DNA of 64,000 bases from Avena insularis (Eukaryota; Streptophyta; Magnoliopsida; Poales; Poaceae). Under the pieces are notes generated by a model. The model searched no databases and was not told the origin of the DNA. It saw only the letters and a program-made list of their open reading frames with translations. This document shows, piece after piece, positions 40,687 to 55,462 of the stretch. The stretch's first letter is position 1; every line of letters begins with the position of its first letter. The position numbers were made by a program, and so were the translations under genes. Where the stretch lies: contig JAJUPC010000234.1 in the NCBI GenBank assembly GCA_023614405.1, positions 283,501 through 347,500 of the forward strand, given 5' to 3'.

Positions 40687-41925
40687 ATGTGTGGTCTATG
40701 AAGAGAACGCACATTTCAATGACTCTGGTTGTTAGTAAAAATAACACACATGCAATGAGACTGGTGGATCCATGTGTGGTCTTTGAAGAGAACACACATG
40801 CAATGACTGTGGTTGTTGTTAGTAAAAAGAGCACACATGCAATGCCACTGGTGGATCCATATGTGGTATGTGAAAAGAACACACATGCAATGACTCTTGT
40901 TGTTGTTAGTAAAAAGAACACACATGCAATGGCACTGGTGGATCCATAGGTGGATTGTGAAAAGAGCACACATGCAATGACTCTGGTTGTTGTTAGTAAC
41001 AAGAACACACATGCAATACCACTAGGGGATCCATGTGTGGTCTCTGAAGAGAACACACATTTCAATGACACTGGTGGATCCATATGTGGTATGGGAAAAG
41101 AACACACATGAAATGACTCTGGTTGTTATTAGTAAAAAATCACCAATGAAATGACACTGGTGGATCCATAGGTGGATTGTGAAAAGAACACACATGCAAT
41201 GACACTGGTTGTTGTTAGTAAAAGGAACACACATGCAATGACATTGGTGGATCCACGTGTGGTCTCCGAAGAGAACACACATTTCAATGACTCTGGTTGT
41301 TGTTAGTAAAAAGAACACACATGCAATGCACTAGTGGATCCATGTGTGGTTTCTGAAGAGAACACACATGCAATGACTGGTTGTTGTTAGTAAAAAGAAC
41401 ACACATGCAATGACACTGGTGGATCCATAGGTGGATTGGGAAAGAGCACACATGCAATGACTCTGGTTGTTGTTAGTAACAAGAACACACATGCAATACC
41501 ACTAGGGGATCCATGTGTGGTCTCTGAAGAGAACACACATTTCAATGACACTGGTGGATCCATATGTGGTATGTGAAAAGAACACACATGAAATGACTCT
41601 GGTTGTTGTTAGTAAAAAAGCACAAATGAAATGACTCTGGTGGATCCATAGGTGGATTGTGAAAAGAACACACATGCAATGACACTGGTTGTTGTTAGTA
41701 AAAGGAACACACATGCAATGACATTGGTGGATCCATGTATGGTCTCCAAAGAGAACACACATTTCAATGACTCTGGTTGTTGTTAGTAAAAAGAACACAC
41801 ATGCAATGATACTAGTGGATCCATGTGTGGTCTCTGAAGAGAACACACATGCAATGACTCTGGTTCTTGTTAGTAAAAAGAACACACATGCAATGACACT
41901 GGTGGATCCATATGTGGTATGTGAA

Positions 41926-42805
41926 AATAATACACATTTCAATGACTCTGGTTGTTGTTAGTAAAAAGAACACACATGCAATGACACTGGTGGATCCATA
42001 TGTGGATTGTGAAAAGATCACACATGCAATGACTGTGGTTGTTGTTAGTAAAAAGAACACACATGCAATCACATTGGTGGATCCTTAGGTGGATTGTGAA
42101 AAGAGCACACATGCAATGACTCCGTTGTTGTTTAAAACGAATACACATGCAATGACACTGGTGGATCCATAGGTGGATTGTGAAAAGAATACACATGCAA
42201 TGACACTGGTTGTTGTTAGTAAAAAGAACACACATGCAATGACTATGGTTGTTGTTAGTAAAAAGAACACACATGCAATGACACTGGTGGATCCATAGGT
42301 GGATGTGAAAAGAGCACACATGCAATGACACTGGAGAATCCATATGTGGTATGTGAAAAGAACACACATGCAATGACTCTGGTATTTGTTAGTAACAAGA
42401 ACACACATGCAATAACACTGTTGGATCCATGTGTGGTCTCTGAAGAGAACACACATTTCAATTATACTGGTGGATCCATATGTGGTATGTGAAAAGAACA
42501 CACATGAAATGACTCTGGTTGTTGTTAGTAAAAAAAGCACACATGCAACGACACTGGTGGATCCATTGGTGGATTCTGAAAAGAACACACATGCAATGAC
42601 ACTGGTGGATCCATAGGTGGATTGTGAAAAGAACACACATGCAACGACACTGGTGGATCCATATGTGGTATGTGAAAAGAACACACATGCAATGACTCTG
42701 GTGGTTCCATGTGTGGTCTCTAAAGAGAACACACATTTCAATGACACTGGTGGATCCATATGTGGTATGTGAAAAGAACACACATCAAATGACTCTAGTG
42801 GATCC
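41926..42805 (+). repeat. E block 3 (lacks one D* monomer)
   Basis: E block of about 880 bp, 2,161 bp after E block 2. It is about 40 bp short because the D* monomer (gttagtaacaag) normally before gtggttcc is missing; the sequence passes directly from actctg to gtggttcc near 42,700. Also note the odd gtttaaaacgaatac near 42,130. Confidence 0.85.
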
Positions 42806-43048
42806 ATGTGTGTATGAAGAGAACACACATGCAATGACTGTGGTTGTTGTTAGTAAAAAGAACACACATGCAATGACACTGGTGGATCCATATGTGGTAT
42901 GTGAAAAGAACACACATGCAATGACTCTTGTTGTTGTTAGTAAAAAGAACACACATGCAATGACACTGGTGGATCCATAGGTGGATTGTGAAAAGAGCAC
43001 ACATGCAATGACTCTGGTTGTTGTTAGTAACAAGAACACACATGCAAT

Positions 43049-46000
43049 ACCACTAGGGGATCCATGTGTGGTCTCTGAAGAGAACGCACATTTCAATGAC
43101 ACTGGTGGATCCATATGTGGTATGTGAAAAGAACACACATGAAATGACTCTGGTTATTGTTAGTAAAAAAGCACAAATGAAATGACACTGGTGGATCCAT
43201 AGGTGGATTGTGAAAAGAACACACATGCAATGACACTGGTTGTTGTTAGTAAAAGGAACACACATCCAATGACACTGGTGGATCCATGTGTGGTCTCCGA
43301 AGAGAACACACATTTCAATGACTCTGGTTGTTGTTAGTAAAAAGAACACACATGCAATGACTCTGTTTGTTGTTAGTAAAAAGAACACACATGCAATGAC
43401 ACTGGTGGATCCATATGTGGTATGCGAAAAGAACACACATGCAATGACTCTGGTTGTTGTTAGTAAAAAGAACACACATACAATGACACTGGTGGATCCA
43501 TAGGTGGATTGTGAAAAGAGCACACATGCAATGATTCTGGTTGTTGTTAGTAACAAGAACACACATGCAATACCACTAGGGGATCCATGTGTGGTCTCTG
43601 AAGAGAACACACATTTCAATGACACTGGTGGATCCATATGTGGTATGTGAAAAGAACACACATGAAATGACTCTGGTTGTTATTAGTAAAAAAGCACCAA
43701 TGAAATGACACTGGTGGATCCATAGGTCGATTGTGAAAAGAACACACATGCAATGACACTGGTTGTTGTTAGTAAAAGGAACACACATGCATTGACATTG
43801 GTGGATCCACGTGTGGTCTCCGAAGAGAACACACATTTCAATGACTGGTTGTTGTTAGTAAAAGAACACACAGGCACTGACACTAGTGGATCCAGGTGTG
43901 GTCTTAGGAGAACACACATGCAATGACTCTGGTTGTTGTTAGTAAAAAGAACACACATGCAATGACACTGGTGGATCCATAGGTGGATTGTGAAAAGAGC
44001 ACACATGCAATGACTCTGGTTGTTGTTAGTAACAAGAACACACATGCAATACCACTAGGGGATCCTTGTGTGGTCTCTGAAGAGAACACACATTTCAATG
44101 ACACTGGTGGATCCATATGTGGTATGTGAAAAGAACACACATGAAATGACTCTGGTTATTGTTAGTAAAAAAGCACAAATGAAATGACACTGGTGGATCC
44201 ATAGGTGGATTGTGAAAAGAACACACATGCAATGACACTGGTTGTTGTTAGTAAAAGGAACACACATGCAATGACACTGGTGGATCCATGTGTGGTCTCC
44301 GAAGAGAACACACATTTCAATGACTCTGGTTGTTGTTAGTAAAAAGAACACACATGCAATGACTCTGTTTGTTGTTAGTAAAAAGAACACACATGCAATG
44401 ACACTGGTGGACCCATATGTGGTATGCGAAAAGAACACACATGCAATGACTCTGGTTGTTATTAGTAAAAAAGCACCAATGAAATGACACTGGTGGATCC
44501 ATAGGTCGATTGTGAAAAGAACACACATGCAATGACACTGGTTGTTGTTAGTAAAAGGAACACACATGCATTGACATTGGTGGATCCACGTGTGGTCTCC
44601 GAAGAGAACACACATTTCAATGACTCTGGTTGTTGTTAGTAAAAAGAACACACATGCAATGACACTAGTGGATCCATGTGTGGTTTCTGAAGAGAACACA
44701 CATGCAATGACTCTGGTTGTTGTTAGTAAAAAGAACACACATGCAATGACACTGGTGGATCCATAGGTGGATTGTGAAAAGAGCACACATGCAATGACTC
44801 TGGTTGTTGTTAGTAACAAGAACACACATGCAATACCACTAGGGGATCCTTGTGTGGTCTCTGAAGAGAACACACATTTCAATGACACTGGTGGATCCAT
44901 ATGTGGTATGTGAAAAGAACACACATGAAATGACTCTGGTTATTGTTAGTAAAAAAGCACAAATGAAATGACACTGGTGGATCCATAGGTGGATTGTGAA
45001 AAGAACACACATGCAATGACACTGGTTGTTGTTAGTAAAAGGAACACACATCCAATGACACTGGTGGATCCATGTGTGGTCTCCGAAGAGAACACACATT
45101 TCAATGACTCTGGTTGTTGTTAGTAAAAAGAACACACATGCAATGACTCTGTTTGTTGTTAGTAAAAAGAACACACATGCAATGACACTGGTGGACCCAT
45201 ATGTGGTATGCGAAAAGAACACACATGCAATGACTCTGGTTGTTTTTAGTAAAAAGAACACACATACAATGACACTGGTGGATCCATAGGTGGATTGTGA
45301 AAAGAGCACACATGCAATGACTCTGGTTGTTGTTAGTAACAAGAACACACATGCAATACCACTAGGGGATCCATGTGTGGTCTCTGAAGAGAACACACAT
45401 TTCAATGACACTGGTGGATCCATATGAGGTATGTGAAAAGAACACACATGAAATGACTCTGGTTGTTGTTAGTAAAAAAGCACAAATGAAATGACTGGTG
45501 GATCCATAGCTGGATTGTGAAAAGAAGACACATGCAATGACACTGGTTGTTGTTAGTAAAAGGAACACACATGCAATGACACTGGTGGATCCATGTGTGG
45601 TCTCCGAAGAGAACACACATTTCAATGACTCTGGTTGTTGTTAGTAAAAAGAACACACATGCAATGACACTAGTGGATCCATGTGTGGTCTGAAGAAAGA
45701 ACACATGCAATGACTCTGGTTGTTGTCGAGTAAAAAGAGCACACATGCAATAACACTGGTGGATCCATATGTGGTATGTGAAAAGAACACACATGCAATG
45801 ACTCTTGTTGTTGTTAGTAAAAAGAACACACATGCAATGACACTAGTGGATCCATAGGTGGATTGTGAAAAGAGCACACATGCAATGACTCTGGTTGTTG
45901 TTAGTAACAAGAACACACATGCAATACCACTAGGGGATCCATGTGTGGTCTCTGAAGAGAACACACATTTCAATGACACTGGTGGATCCATATGTGGTAT

Positions 46001-47461
46001 GTGAAAAGAACACACATGAAATGACTCTGGTTGTTATTAGTAAAAAAGCACCAATGAAATGACACTGGTGGATCCATAGGTGGATTGTGAAAAGAACACA
46101 CATGCAATGACACTGGTTGTTGTTAGTAAAAGGAACACACATGCAATGACATTGGTGGATCCACGTGTGGTCTCCGAAGAGAACACACATTTCAATGACT
46201 CTGGTTGTTGTTAGTAAAAAGAACACACATGCAATGACACTAGTGGATCCATGTGTGGTTTCTGAAGAGAACACACATGCAATGACTCTGGTTGTTGTTA
46301 GTAAAAAGAACACACATGCAATGACACTGGTGGATCCATAGGTGGATTGTGAAAAGAGCACACATGCAATGACTCTGGTTGTTGTTAGTAACAAGAACAC
46401 ACATGCAATACAACTAGGGGTCCATGTGTGGTCTCTGAAGAGAACACACATTTCAATGACACTGGTGGATCCATATGTGGTATGTGAAAAGAACACACAT
46501 GAAATGACTCTGGTTGTTGTTAGTAAAAAAGCACAAATGAAATGACACTGGTGGATCCATAGGTGGATTGTGAAAAGAACACACATGCAATGACACTGGT
46601 TGTTGTTAGTAAAAGGAACACACATGCAATGACACTGGTGGATCCATGTGTGGTCTCCGAAGAGAACACACATTTCAATGACTCTGGTTGTTGTTAGTAA
46701 AAAGAACACACATGCAATGACACTAGTGGATCCATGTGTGGTCTCTGAAGAGAACACACATGCAATGACTCTGGTTGTTGTTAGTAAAAAGAACACACAT
46801 GCAATGACACTGGTGGATCCATATGTGGTATGTGAAAAGAACACACATGCAATGACTTTGGTTGTTGTTAGTAAAAAGAACACACATGCAATGACACTGG
46901 TGGATCCATAGGTGGATTGTGAAAAGAGCACACATGCAATGACTCTGGTTGTTGTTAGTAACAAGAACACACATGCAATACCACTAGGGGATCCATGTGT
47001 GGTCTCTGAAGAGAACACACATTTCAATGACACTGGTGGATCCATATGTGGTATGTGAAAAGAACACACATGAAATGACTCTGGTTGTTGTTAGTAAAAA
47101 AGCACAAATGAAATGACACTGGTGGATCCATAGGTGGATTGTGAAAACAAGACACATGCAATGACACTGGTTGTTGTTAGTAAAAGGAACACACATGCAA
47201 TGACACTGGTGTATCCATGTGTGGTCTCCGAAGAGAACACACATTTCAATGACTCTGGTTGTTGTTAGTAAAAAGAACACACATGCAATGACACTAGTGG
47301 ATCCATGTGTGGTCTCTGAAGAGAACACATGCAATGACTCTGGTTGTTGTTAGTAAAAAGATCACACATGCGATGACACTGGTGGATCCATAGGTGGATT
47401 GTGAAAAGAGCACACATGCAATGACTCTGGTTGTTGTTAGTAACAAGAACACACATGCAAT
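43049..47461 (+). repeat. Irregular P-module array (about nine modules)
   Basis: Anchors at about 43,049, 43,571, 44,048, 44,836, 45,358, 45,926, 46,410, 46,979 and 47,461 give spacings of 522, 477, 788, 522, 568, 484, 569 and 482 bp. The 522-bp modules have the ctctgtttgttg and atgcgaaaag markers; the 568/484 pair resembles the 1.62-kb HOR. The 788-bp spacing is a recombinant module. The block lies between E blocks 3 and 4, which are 5,963 bp apart. Confidence 0.83.
45930..47069 (-). other. Longest open frame (379 codons), judged non-coding
   Basis: A minus-strand frame of 379 codons runs through P modules. Its translation simply alternates a 13-residue unit (CVFFLLTTTRVIA) and 16-residue units (such as CVFFSHTTYGSTSVIA), the reverse translations of the 39- and 48-bp monomers. 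Similar frames occur at 59,144-60,127 (327 codons) and at 4,138-5,028, 21,751-22,641 and 23,868-24,758 (296 codons each). They begin and end wherever a 49-bp monomer or an indel shifts the frame, they overlap other minus-strand frames of the same kind, and no promoter, intron or poly-A context is visible. I infer that they are a by-product of monomer lengths divisible by three. Confidence 0.85.
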
Positions 47462-47888
47462 ACCACTAGGGGATCCATGTGTGGTCTCTGAAGAGAACAC
47501 ACATTTCAATGACACTGGTGGATCCATATGTGGTATGTGAAAAGAACACACATGAAATGACTCTGGTTGTTGTTAGTAAAAAAGCACAAATGAAATGACA
47601 CTGGTGGATCCATAGGTGGATTGTGAAAAGAACACACATGCAATGACACTGGTTGTTGTTAGTAAAAAGAACACACATGCAATGACACTGGTGGATCCAT
47701 GTGTGGTCTCCGAAGAGAACACACATTTCAATGACTCTGGTTGTTGTTAGTAAAAAGAACACACATGCAATGATACTAGTGGATCCATGTGTGGTCTCTG
47801 AAGAGACCACACATTCAATGACTCGGGTTGTTGTTAGTAAAAAGAACACACAAGCAATGACACTGGTGGATCCATATGTGGTATGTGA

Positions 47889-48796
47889 AAATAATACACA
47901 TTTCAGTGACTCTGGTTGTTGTTAGTAAAAAGAACACACATGCAATGACACTGCTGGATCCATATGTGGATTGTGAAAAGAGCACACATGCAATGACTCT
48001 GGTTGTTGTTAGTAAAAAGAGCACACATGCAATCACACTGGTGGATCCTTAGGTGGATTGTGAAAAGAGCACACATGCAATGACTCGGTTGTTGTTAGAA
48101 AAAGAATACACATGCAATGACACTGGTGGATCCATAGGTGGATTGTGAAAAGAATACATGCAATGACACTGGTTGTTGTTAGTAAAAAGAACACACATGC
48201 AATGACTATGGTTGTTGTTAGTAAAAGAACACACATGCAATGACACTGATGGATACATAGGTGGATGTGAAAAGAGCACACATGCAATGACACTGTGAAT
48301 CCATATGTGGTATGTGAAAAGAACACATGCAATGACTCTGGTATTTGTTAGTAACAAGAACACACGCAATAACACTGTTGGATCCATGTGTGGTCTTTGA
48401 AGAGAACACACATTTCAATTATCTGGTGGATCCATATGTGGTATGTGAAAAGAACACACATGAAATGACTCTGGTTGTTGTTAGTAAAAAAGCACACATG
48501 CAACGACACTGGTGGATCCATTGGTGGATTCTGAAAAGAACACACATGCAATGACACTGGTGGATCCATAGGTGGATTTTGAAAAGAACACACATGCAAC
48601 GACACTGGTGGATCCATATGTGGTATGTGAAAAGAACACACATGCAATGACTCTGGTAGTTGTTAGTAACAAGAACACACATGCAATAACACTGTGGTGG
48701 TCCACGTGTGGTCTCTGAAGAGAACACACATTTCAATGACACTGTGGATCCATATGTGGTATGTGAAAGAACACATCAAATGACTCTAGTGGATCC
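47889..48796 (+). repeat. E block 4
   Basis: Full marker series, about 908 bp. It has many single-base losses compared with E blocks 2 and 5 (for example gaatacatgc, gacactgtgaatcc, attatctggtgg), concentrated at 48,085-48,780. Confidence 0.85.
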
Positions 48797-50943
48797 ATGT
48801 GTGGTCTATGAAGAGAACGCACATTTCAATGACTCTGGTTGTTAGTAAAAATAACACACATGCAATGAGACTGGTGGATCCATGTGTGGTCTTTGAACAG
48901 AACACACATGCAATGACTGTGGTTGTTGTTAGTAAAAAGAGCACACATGCAATGACACTGGTGGATCCATATGTGGTATGTGAAAATAACACACATGCAA
49001 TGACTCTTGTTGTTGTTAGTAAAAAGAACACACATGCAATGACACTGGTGGATCCATAGGTGGATTGTGAAAAGAGCACACATGCAATGACTCTGGTTGT
49101 TGTTAGTAACAAGAACACACATGCAATACCACTAGGGGATCCATGCGTGGTCTCTGAAGAGAACACACATTTCAATGACACTGGTGGATCCATATGTGGT
49201 ATGGGAAAAGAACACACATGAAATGACTCTGGTTGTTATTAGTAAAAAAGCACCAATGAAATGACACTGGTGGATCCATAGGTGGATTGTGAAAAGAACA
49301 CACATGCAATGACACTGTTGTTGTTAGTAAAAGGAACACACATGCAATGACATTGGTGGATCACGTGTGGTCTCGAAGAGAACACACATTTCAATGACTC
49401 TGGTTGTTGTTAGTAAAAAGAACACACATGCAATGCACTAGTGGATCCATGTGTGGTTTCTGAAGAGAACACACATGCAATGACTGGTTGTTGTTAGTAA
49501 AAAGAACACACATGTAATGACACTGGTGGATCCATAGGTGGATTGTGAAAAGAGCACACATGCAATGACTCTGGTTGTTGTTAGTAACAAGAACACACAT
49601 GCAATACCACTAGGGGATCCATGTGTGGTCTCTGAAGAGAACACACATTTCAATGACACTGGTGGATCCATATGTGGTATGTGAAAAGAACACACATGAA
49701 ATGACTCTGTTGTTGTTAGTAAAAAAAAGCACAAATGAAATGACACTGGTGGATCCATAGGTGGATTGTGAAAAGAACACACATGCAATGACACTGGTTG
49801 TTGTTAGTAAAAGGAACACACATGCAATGACATTGGTGGATCCATGTATGGTCTCCAAAGAGAACACACATTTCAATGACTCGGTTGTTGTTAGTAAAAG
49901 AACACACATGCAATGACAGTACTGGATCCATGTGTGGTCTCTGAAGAGAACACACATGCAATGACTCTGGTTCTTGTTAGTAAAAAGAACACACATGCAA
50001 TGACACTGGTGGATCCATATGTGGTATGTGAAAATAATACACATTTCAATGACTCTGGTTGATGATAGTAAAAAGAAAACACATGCAATGACACCGGTGG
50101 ATCCATATGTGGATTGTGAAAAGATCACACATGCAATGACTGTTGTTGTTAGTAAAAAGAACACACATGCAATCACACTGGTGGATCCATATGTGGATTG
50201 TGAAAAGAGCACACATGCAATGACTGGTTGTTGTTAGAAAAAGAATACACATGCAATGACACTGGTGGATCCATAGGTGGATTGTGAAAAGAATACACAT
50301 GCAATGACACTGGTTGTTGTTAGTAAAAAGAACACACATGCAATGACTATGGTTGTTGTTAGTAAAAAGAACACACATGCAATGACACTGGTGGATCCAT
50401 AGGTGGATGTGAAAAGAGCACACATGCAATGACACTGGAGAATCCATATGTGGTATGTGAAAAGAACACACATGCAATGACTCTGGTATTTGTTAGTAAC
50501 AAGAACACACATGCAATAACACTGTTGGATCCATGTGTGGTCTCTGAAGAGAACACACATTTCAATTATACTGGTGGATCCATATGTGGTATGTGAAAAG
50601 AACACACATGAAATGACTGTTGTTGTTAGTAAAAAGCACACATGCAACGACACTGGTGGATCCATTGGTGGATTCTGAAAAGAACACACATGCAATGACA
50701 CTGGTGGATCCATAGGTGGATTGTGAAAAGAACACACATGCAACGACACTGGTGGATCCATATGTGGTATGTGAAAAGAACACACATGCAATGACTCTGG
50801 TAGTTGTTAGTAACAAGAACACACATGCAATAACACTGGTGGTTCCACGTGTGGTCTCTGAAGAGAACACACATTTCAATGACACTGGTGGATCCATATG
50901 TGGTATGTGAAAAGAACACACATCAAATGACTCTAGTGGATCC
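48797..50943 (+). repeat. 2.15-kb HOR (P modules plus E block 5), copy 1
   Basis: From the end of E block 4 to the end of E block 5. It contains two anchors (about 49,128 and 49,610, 482 bp apart) and E block 5 (50,033-50,943). The order is the same as in the E2-E3 interval at 40,687-42,805, so the 2.15-kb unit occurs in two separate places. Confidence 0.83.
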
Positions 50944-53103
50944 ATGTGTGGTCTATGAAGAGAACGCACATTTCAATGACTCTGGTTGTTAGTAAAAATA
51001 ACACACATGCAATGAGACTGGTGGATCCATGTGTGGTCTTTGAAGAGAACACACATGCAATGACTGTGGTTGTTGTTAGTAAAAAGAGCACACATGCAAT
51101 GACACTGGTGGATCCATATGTGGTATGTGAAAAGAACACACATGCAATGACTCTTGTTGTTGTTAGTAAAAAGAACACACATGCAATGACACTGGTGGAT
51201 CCATAGGTGGATTGTGAAAAGAGCACACATGCAATGACTCTGGTTGTTGTTAGTAACAAGAACACACATGCAATACCACTAGGGGATCCATGTGTGGTCT
51301 CTGAAGAGAACACACATTTCAATGACACTGGTGGATCCATATGTGGTATGGGAAAAGAACACACATGAAATGACTCTGGTTGTTATTAGTAAAAAAGCAC
51401 CAATGAAATGACACTGGTGGATCCATAGGTGGATTGTGAAAAGAACACACATGCAATGACACTGGTTGTTGTTAGTAAAAGGAACACACATGCAATGACA
51501 TTGGTGGATCCACGTGTGGTCTCCGAAGAGAACACACATTTCAATGACTCTGGTTGTTGTTAGTAAAAAGAACACACATGCAATGCACTAGTGGATCCAT
51601 GTGTGGTTTCTGAAGATAACACACATGCAATGACTGGTTGTTGTTAGTAAAAGAACACACATGCAATGACACTGGTGGATCCATAGGTGGATTGTGAAAA
51701 GAGCACACATGCAATGACTCTGGTTGTTGTTAGTAACAAGAACACACATGCAATACCACTAGGGGATCCATGTGTGGTCTCTGAAGAGAACACACATTTC
51801 AATGACACTGGTGGATCCATATGTGGTATGTGAAAAGAACACACATGAAATGACTCTGGTTGTTGTTAGTAAAAAAGCACAAATGAAATGACACTGGTGG
51901 ATCCATAGGTGGATTGTGAAAAGAACACACATGCAATGACACTGGTTGTTGTTAGTAAAGGGACACACATGCAATGACACTGGTGGATCCATGTGTGGTC
52001 TCCGAAGAGAACACACATTTCAATGACTCTGGTTGTTGTTAGTAAAAAGAACACACATGCAATGATACTAGTGGATCCATGTGTGGTCTCTGAAGAGAAC
52101 ACACATGCAATGCCTCTGGTTCTTGTTAGTAAAAAGAACACACATGCAATGACACTGGTGGATCCATATGTGGTATGTGAAAATAATACACATTTCAATG
52201 ACTCTGGTTGTTGTTAGTAAAAAGAACACACATGCAATGACACTGGTGGATCCATATGTGGATTGTGAAAAGATCACACATGCAATGACTGTGGTTGTTG
52301 TTAGTAAAAAGAACACACATGCAATCACATTGGTGGATCCTTAGGTGGATTGTGAAAAGAGCACACATGCAATGACTCTGGTTGTTGTTAGAAAAAAGAA
52401 TACACATGCAATGACACTGGTGGATCCATAGGTGGATTGTGAAAAGAATACACATGCAATGACACTGGTTGTTGTTAGTAAAAAGAACACACATGCAATG
52501 ACTATGGTTGTTGTTAGTAAAAAGAACACACATGCAATGACACTGGTGGATCCACAGGTGGATGTGAAAAGAGCACACATGCAATGACACTGGAGAATCC
52601 ATATGTGGTATGTGAAAAGAACACACATGCAATGACTCTGGTATTTGTTAGTAACAAGAACACACATGCAATAACACTGTTGGATCCATGTGTGGTCTCT
52701 GAAGAGAACACACATTTCAATTATACTGGTGGATCCATATGTGGTATGTGAAAAGAACACACATGAAATGACTCTGGTTGTTGTTAGTAAAAAAAGCACA
52801 CATGCAACGACACTGGTGGATCCATTGGTGGATTCTGAAAAGAACACACATGCAATGACACTGGTGGATCCATAGGTGGATTGTGAAAAGAACACACATG
52901 CAACGACACTGGTGGATCCATATGTGGTATGTGAAAAGAACACACATGCAATGACTCTAGTAGTTGTTAGTAACAAGAACACACATGCAATAACACTGGT
53001 GGTTCCATGTGTGGTCTCTGAAGAGAACACACATTTCAATGACACTGGTGGATCCATATGTGGTATGTGAAAAGAACACACATCAAATGACTCTGGTAGA
53101 TCC
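50944..53103 (+). repeat. 2.15-kb HOR (P modules plus E block 6), copy 2
   Basis: Anchors at about 51,274 and 51,755 (481 bp), then E block 6 at 52,182-53,103. It closely follows the previous copy: the opening ctatgaagagaacgc, 36-bp D, gggaaaag and tgcactagtgg markers are all present. Confidence 0.85.
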
Positions 53104-55462
53104 ATGTGTGGTCTATGAAGAGAACGCACATTTCAATGACTCTGGTTGTTAGTAAAAAGAACACACATGCAATGAGACTGGTGGATCCATGTGTGGTCTT
53201 TGAAGAGAACACACATGCAATGACTGTGGTTGTTGTTAGTAAAAAGAACACACATGCAATGACACTGGTGGATCCATATGTGGTATGTGAAAAGAACACA
53301 CATGCAATGACTCTTGTTGTTGTTAGTAAAAAGAACACACATGCAATGACACTGGTGGATCCATAGGTGGATTGTGAAAAGAGCACACATGCAATGACTC
53401 TGGTTGTTGTTAGTAACAAGGACACACATGCAATACCACTAGGGGATCCATGTGTGGTCTCTGAGAGAACACATTTCAATGACACTGTGGATCCATATGT
53501 GGTATGTTAAAAGAACACACATGAAATGCCTCGGGTTATTTTTAGTAAAAAATCACAAATGAAATGACACTGGTGGATCCATAGGTGGATTGTGAAAAGA
53601 ACACACATGCAATGACACTGGTTGTTGTTAGTAAAAGGAACACACATCCAATGACATCAGGATCCATGTGTGGTCTCCAAGAGAACACACATTTCAATGA
53701 CTCGTTGTTGTTAGTAAAAGAACACACATGCAATGACTCTGTTTGTTGTTAGTAAAAAGAACACACATGCAATGACACTGTGGATCCATATGTGGTGCGA
53801 AAAGAACACACATGCAATGACTCGGGTTGTTGTTAGTAAAAAGAACACACATACAATGACACTGGTGGATCCATAGGTGGATTGTGAAAAGAGCACACAT
53901 GCAATGATTCTGGTTGTTGTTAGTAACAAGAACACACATGCAATACCACTAGGGGATCCATGTGTGGTCTCTGAAGAGAACACACATTTCAATGACACTG
54001 GTGGATCCATATGTGGTATGTGAAAAGAACACACATGAAATGACTCTGGTTGTTATTAGTAAAAAAGCACCAATGAAATGACACTGGTAGATCCATAGGT
54101 CGATTGTGAAAAGAACACACATGCAATGACACTGGTTGTTGTTAGTAAAAGGAACACACATGCATTGACATTGGTGGATCCACGTGTGGTCTCCGAAGAG
54201 AACACACATTTCAATGACTCTGGTTGTTGTTAGTAAAAAGAACACACATGCAATGACACTAGTGGATCCATGTGTGGTTTCTGAAGAGAACTAACATGCA
54301 ATGACTCTGGTTGTTGTTAGTAAAAAGAGCACACATGCAATGACACTGGAGAATCCATATGTGGTATGTGAAAAGAGCACACATGCAATGACTCTGGTTG
54401 TTGTTAGTAACAAGAACACACATGCAATACCACTAGGGGATCCTTGTGTGGTCTCTGAAGAGAACACACATTTCAATGACTCTGGTTGTTGTTAGTAAAA
54501 AGAACACACATGCAATGACACTGGTGGATCCATATGTGGTATGTGAAAATAATACACATTTCAATGACTCTGATTGTTGTTAGTAAAAAGAACACACATG
54601 CAATGACACTGGTGGATCCATATGTGGATTGTGAAAAGATCACACATGCAATGACTGTGGTTGTTGTTAGTAAAAAGAACACACATGCAATCACATTGGT
54701 GGATCCTTAGGTGGATTGTGAAAAGAGCACACATGCAATGACTCTGGTTGTTGTTAGAAAAAGAATACACATGCAATGACACTGTGGATCCATAGGTGGA
54801 TTGTGAAAGAACACACATGCAATGACACTGGTTGTTGTTAGTAAAAAGAACACACATGCAATGACTATGGTTGTTGTTAGTAAAAAGAACACACATGCAA
54901 TGACACTGTTGGACCCACAGGTGGATGTGAAAAGAGCACACATGCAATGACACTAGAGAATCCATATGTGGTATGTGAAAAGAACACACATGCAATGACT
55001 CTGGTATTTGTTAGTAACAAGAACACACATGCAATAACACTGTTGGATCCATGTGTGGTCTCTGAAGAGAACACACATTTCAATTATACTGGTGGATCCA
55101 TATGTGGTATGTGAAAAGAACACACATGAAATGACTCTGGTTGTTGTTAGTAAAAAAAGCACACATGCAACGACACTGGTGGATCCATTGGTGGATTCTG
55201 AAAAGAACACACATGGAATGACACTGGTGGATCCATAGGTGGATTATGAAAAGGACACACATGCAACGACACTGGTGGATCCATATGTGGTATGTGAAAA
55301 GAACACACATGCAATGACTCTGGTAGTTGTTAGTAACGAGAACACACATGCAATAACATCAGTGGTTCCATGTGTGGTCTCAAGAGAACACACATTTCAA
55401 TGACACTGGTGGATCCATATGTGGTATGTGAAAAGAACACACATCAAATGACTCGTAGATCT
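53104..55462 (+). repeat. 2.35-kb HOR (two P anchors plus E block 7), copy 1
   Basis: Anchors at about 53,436, 53,946 and 54,428, then E block 7 at 54,548-55,462. Compared with the 2.15-kb unit it has gained the ctctgtttgttg type P module. The module before E ends in gagaactaacatgc and ctggagaatcc, which are new markers. Confidence 0.83.
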
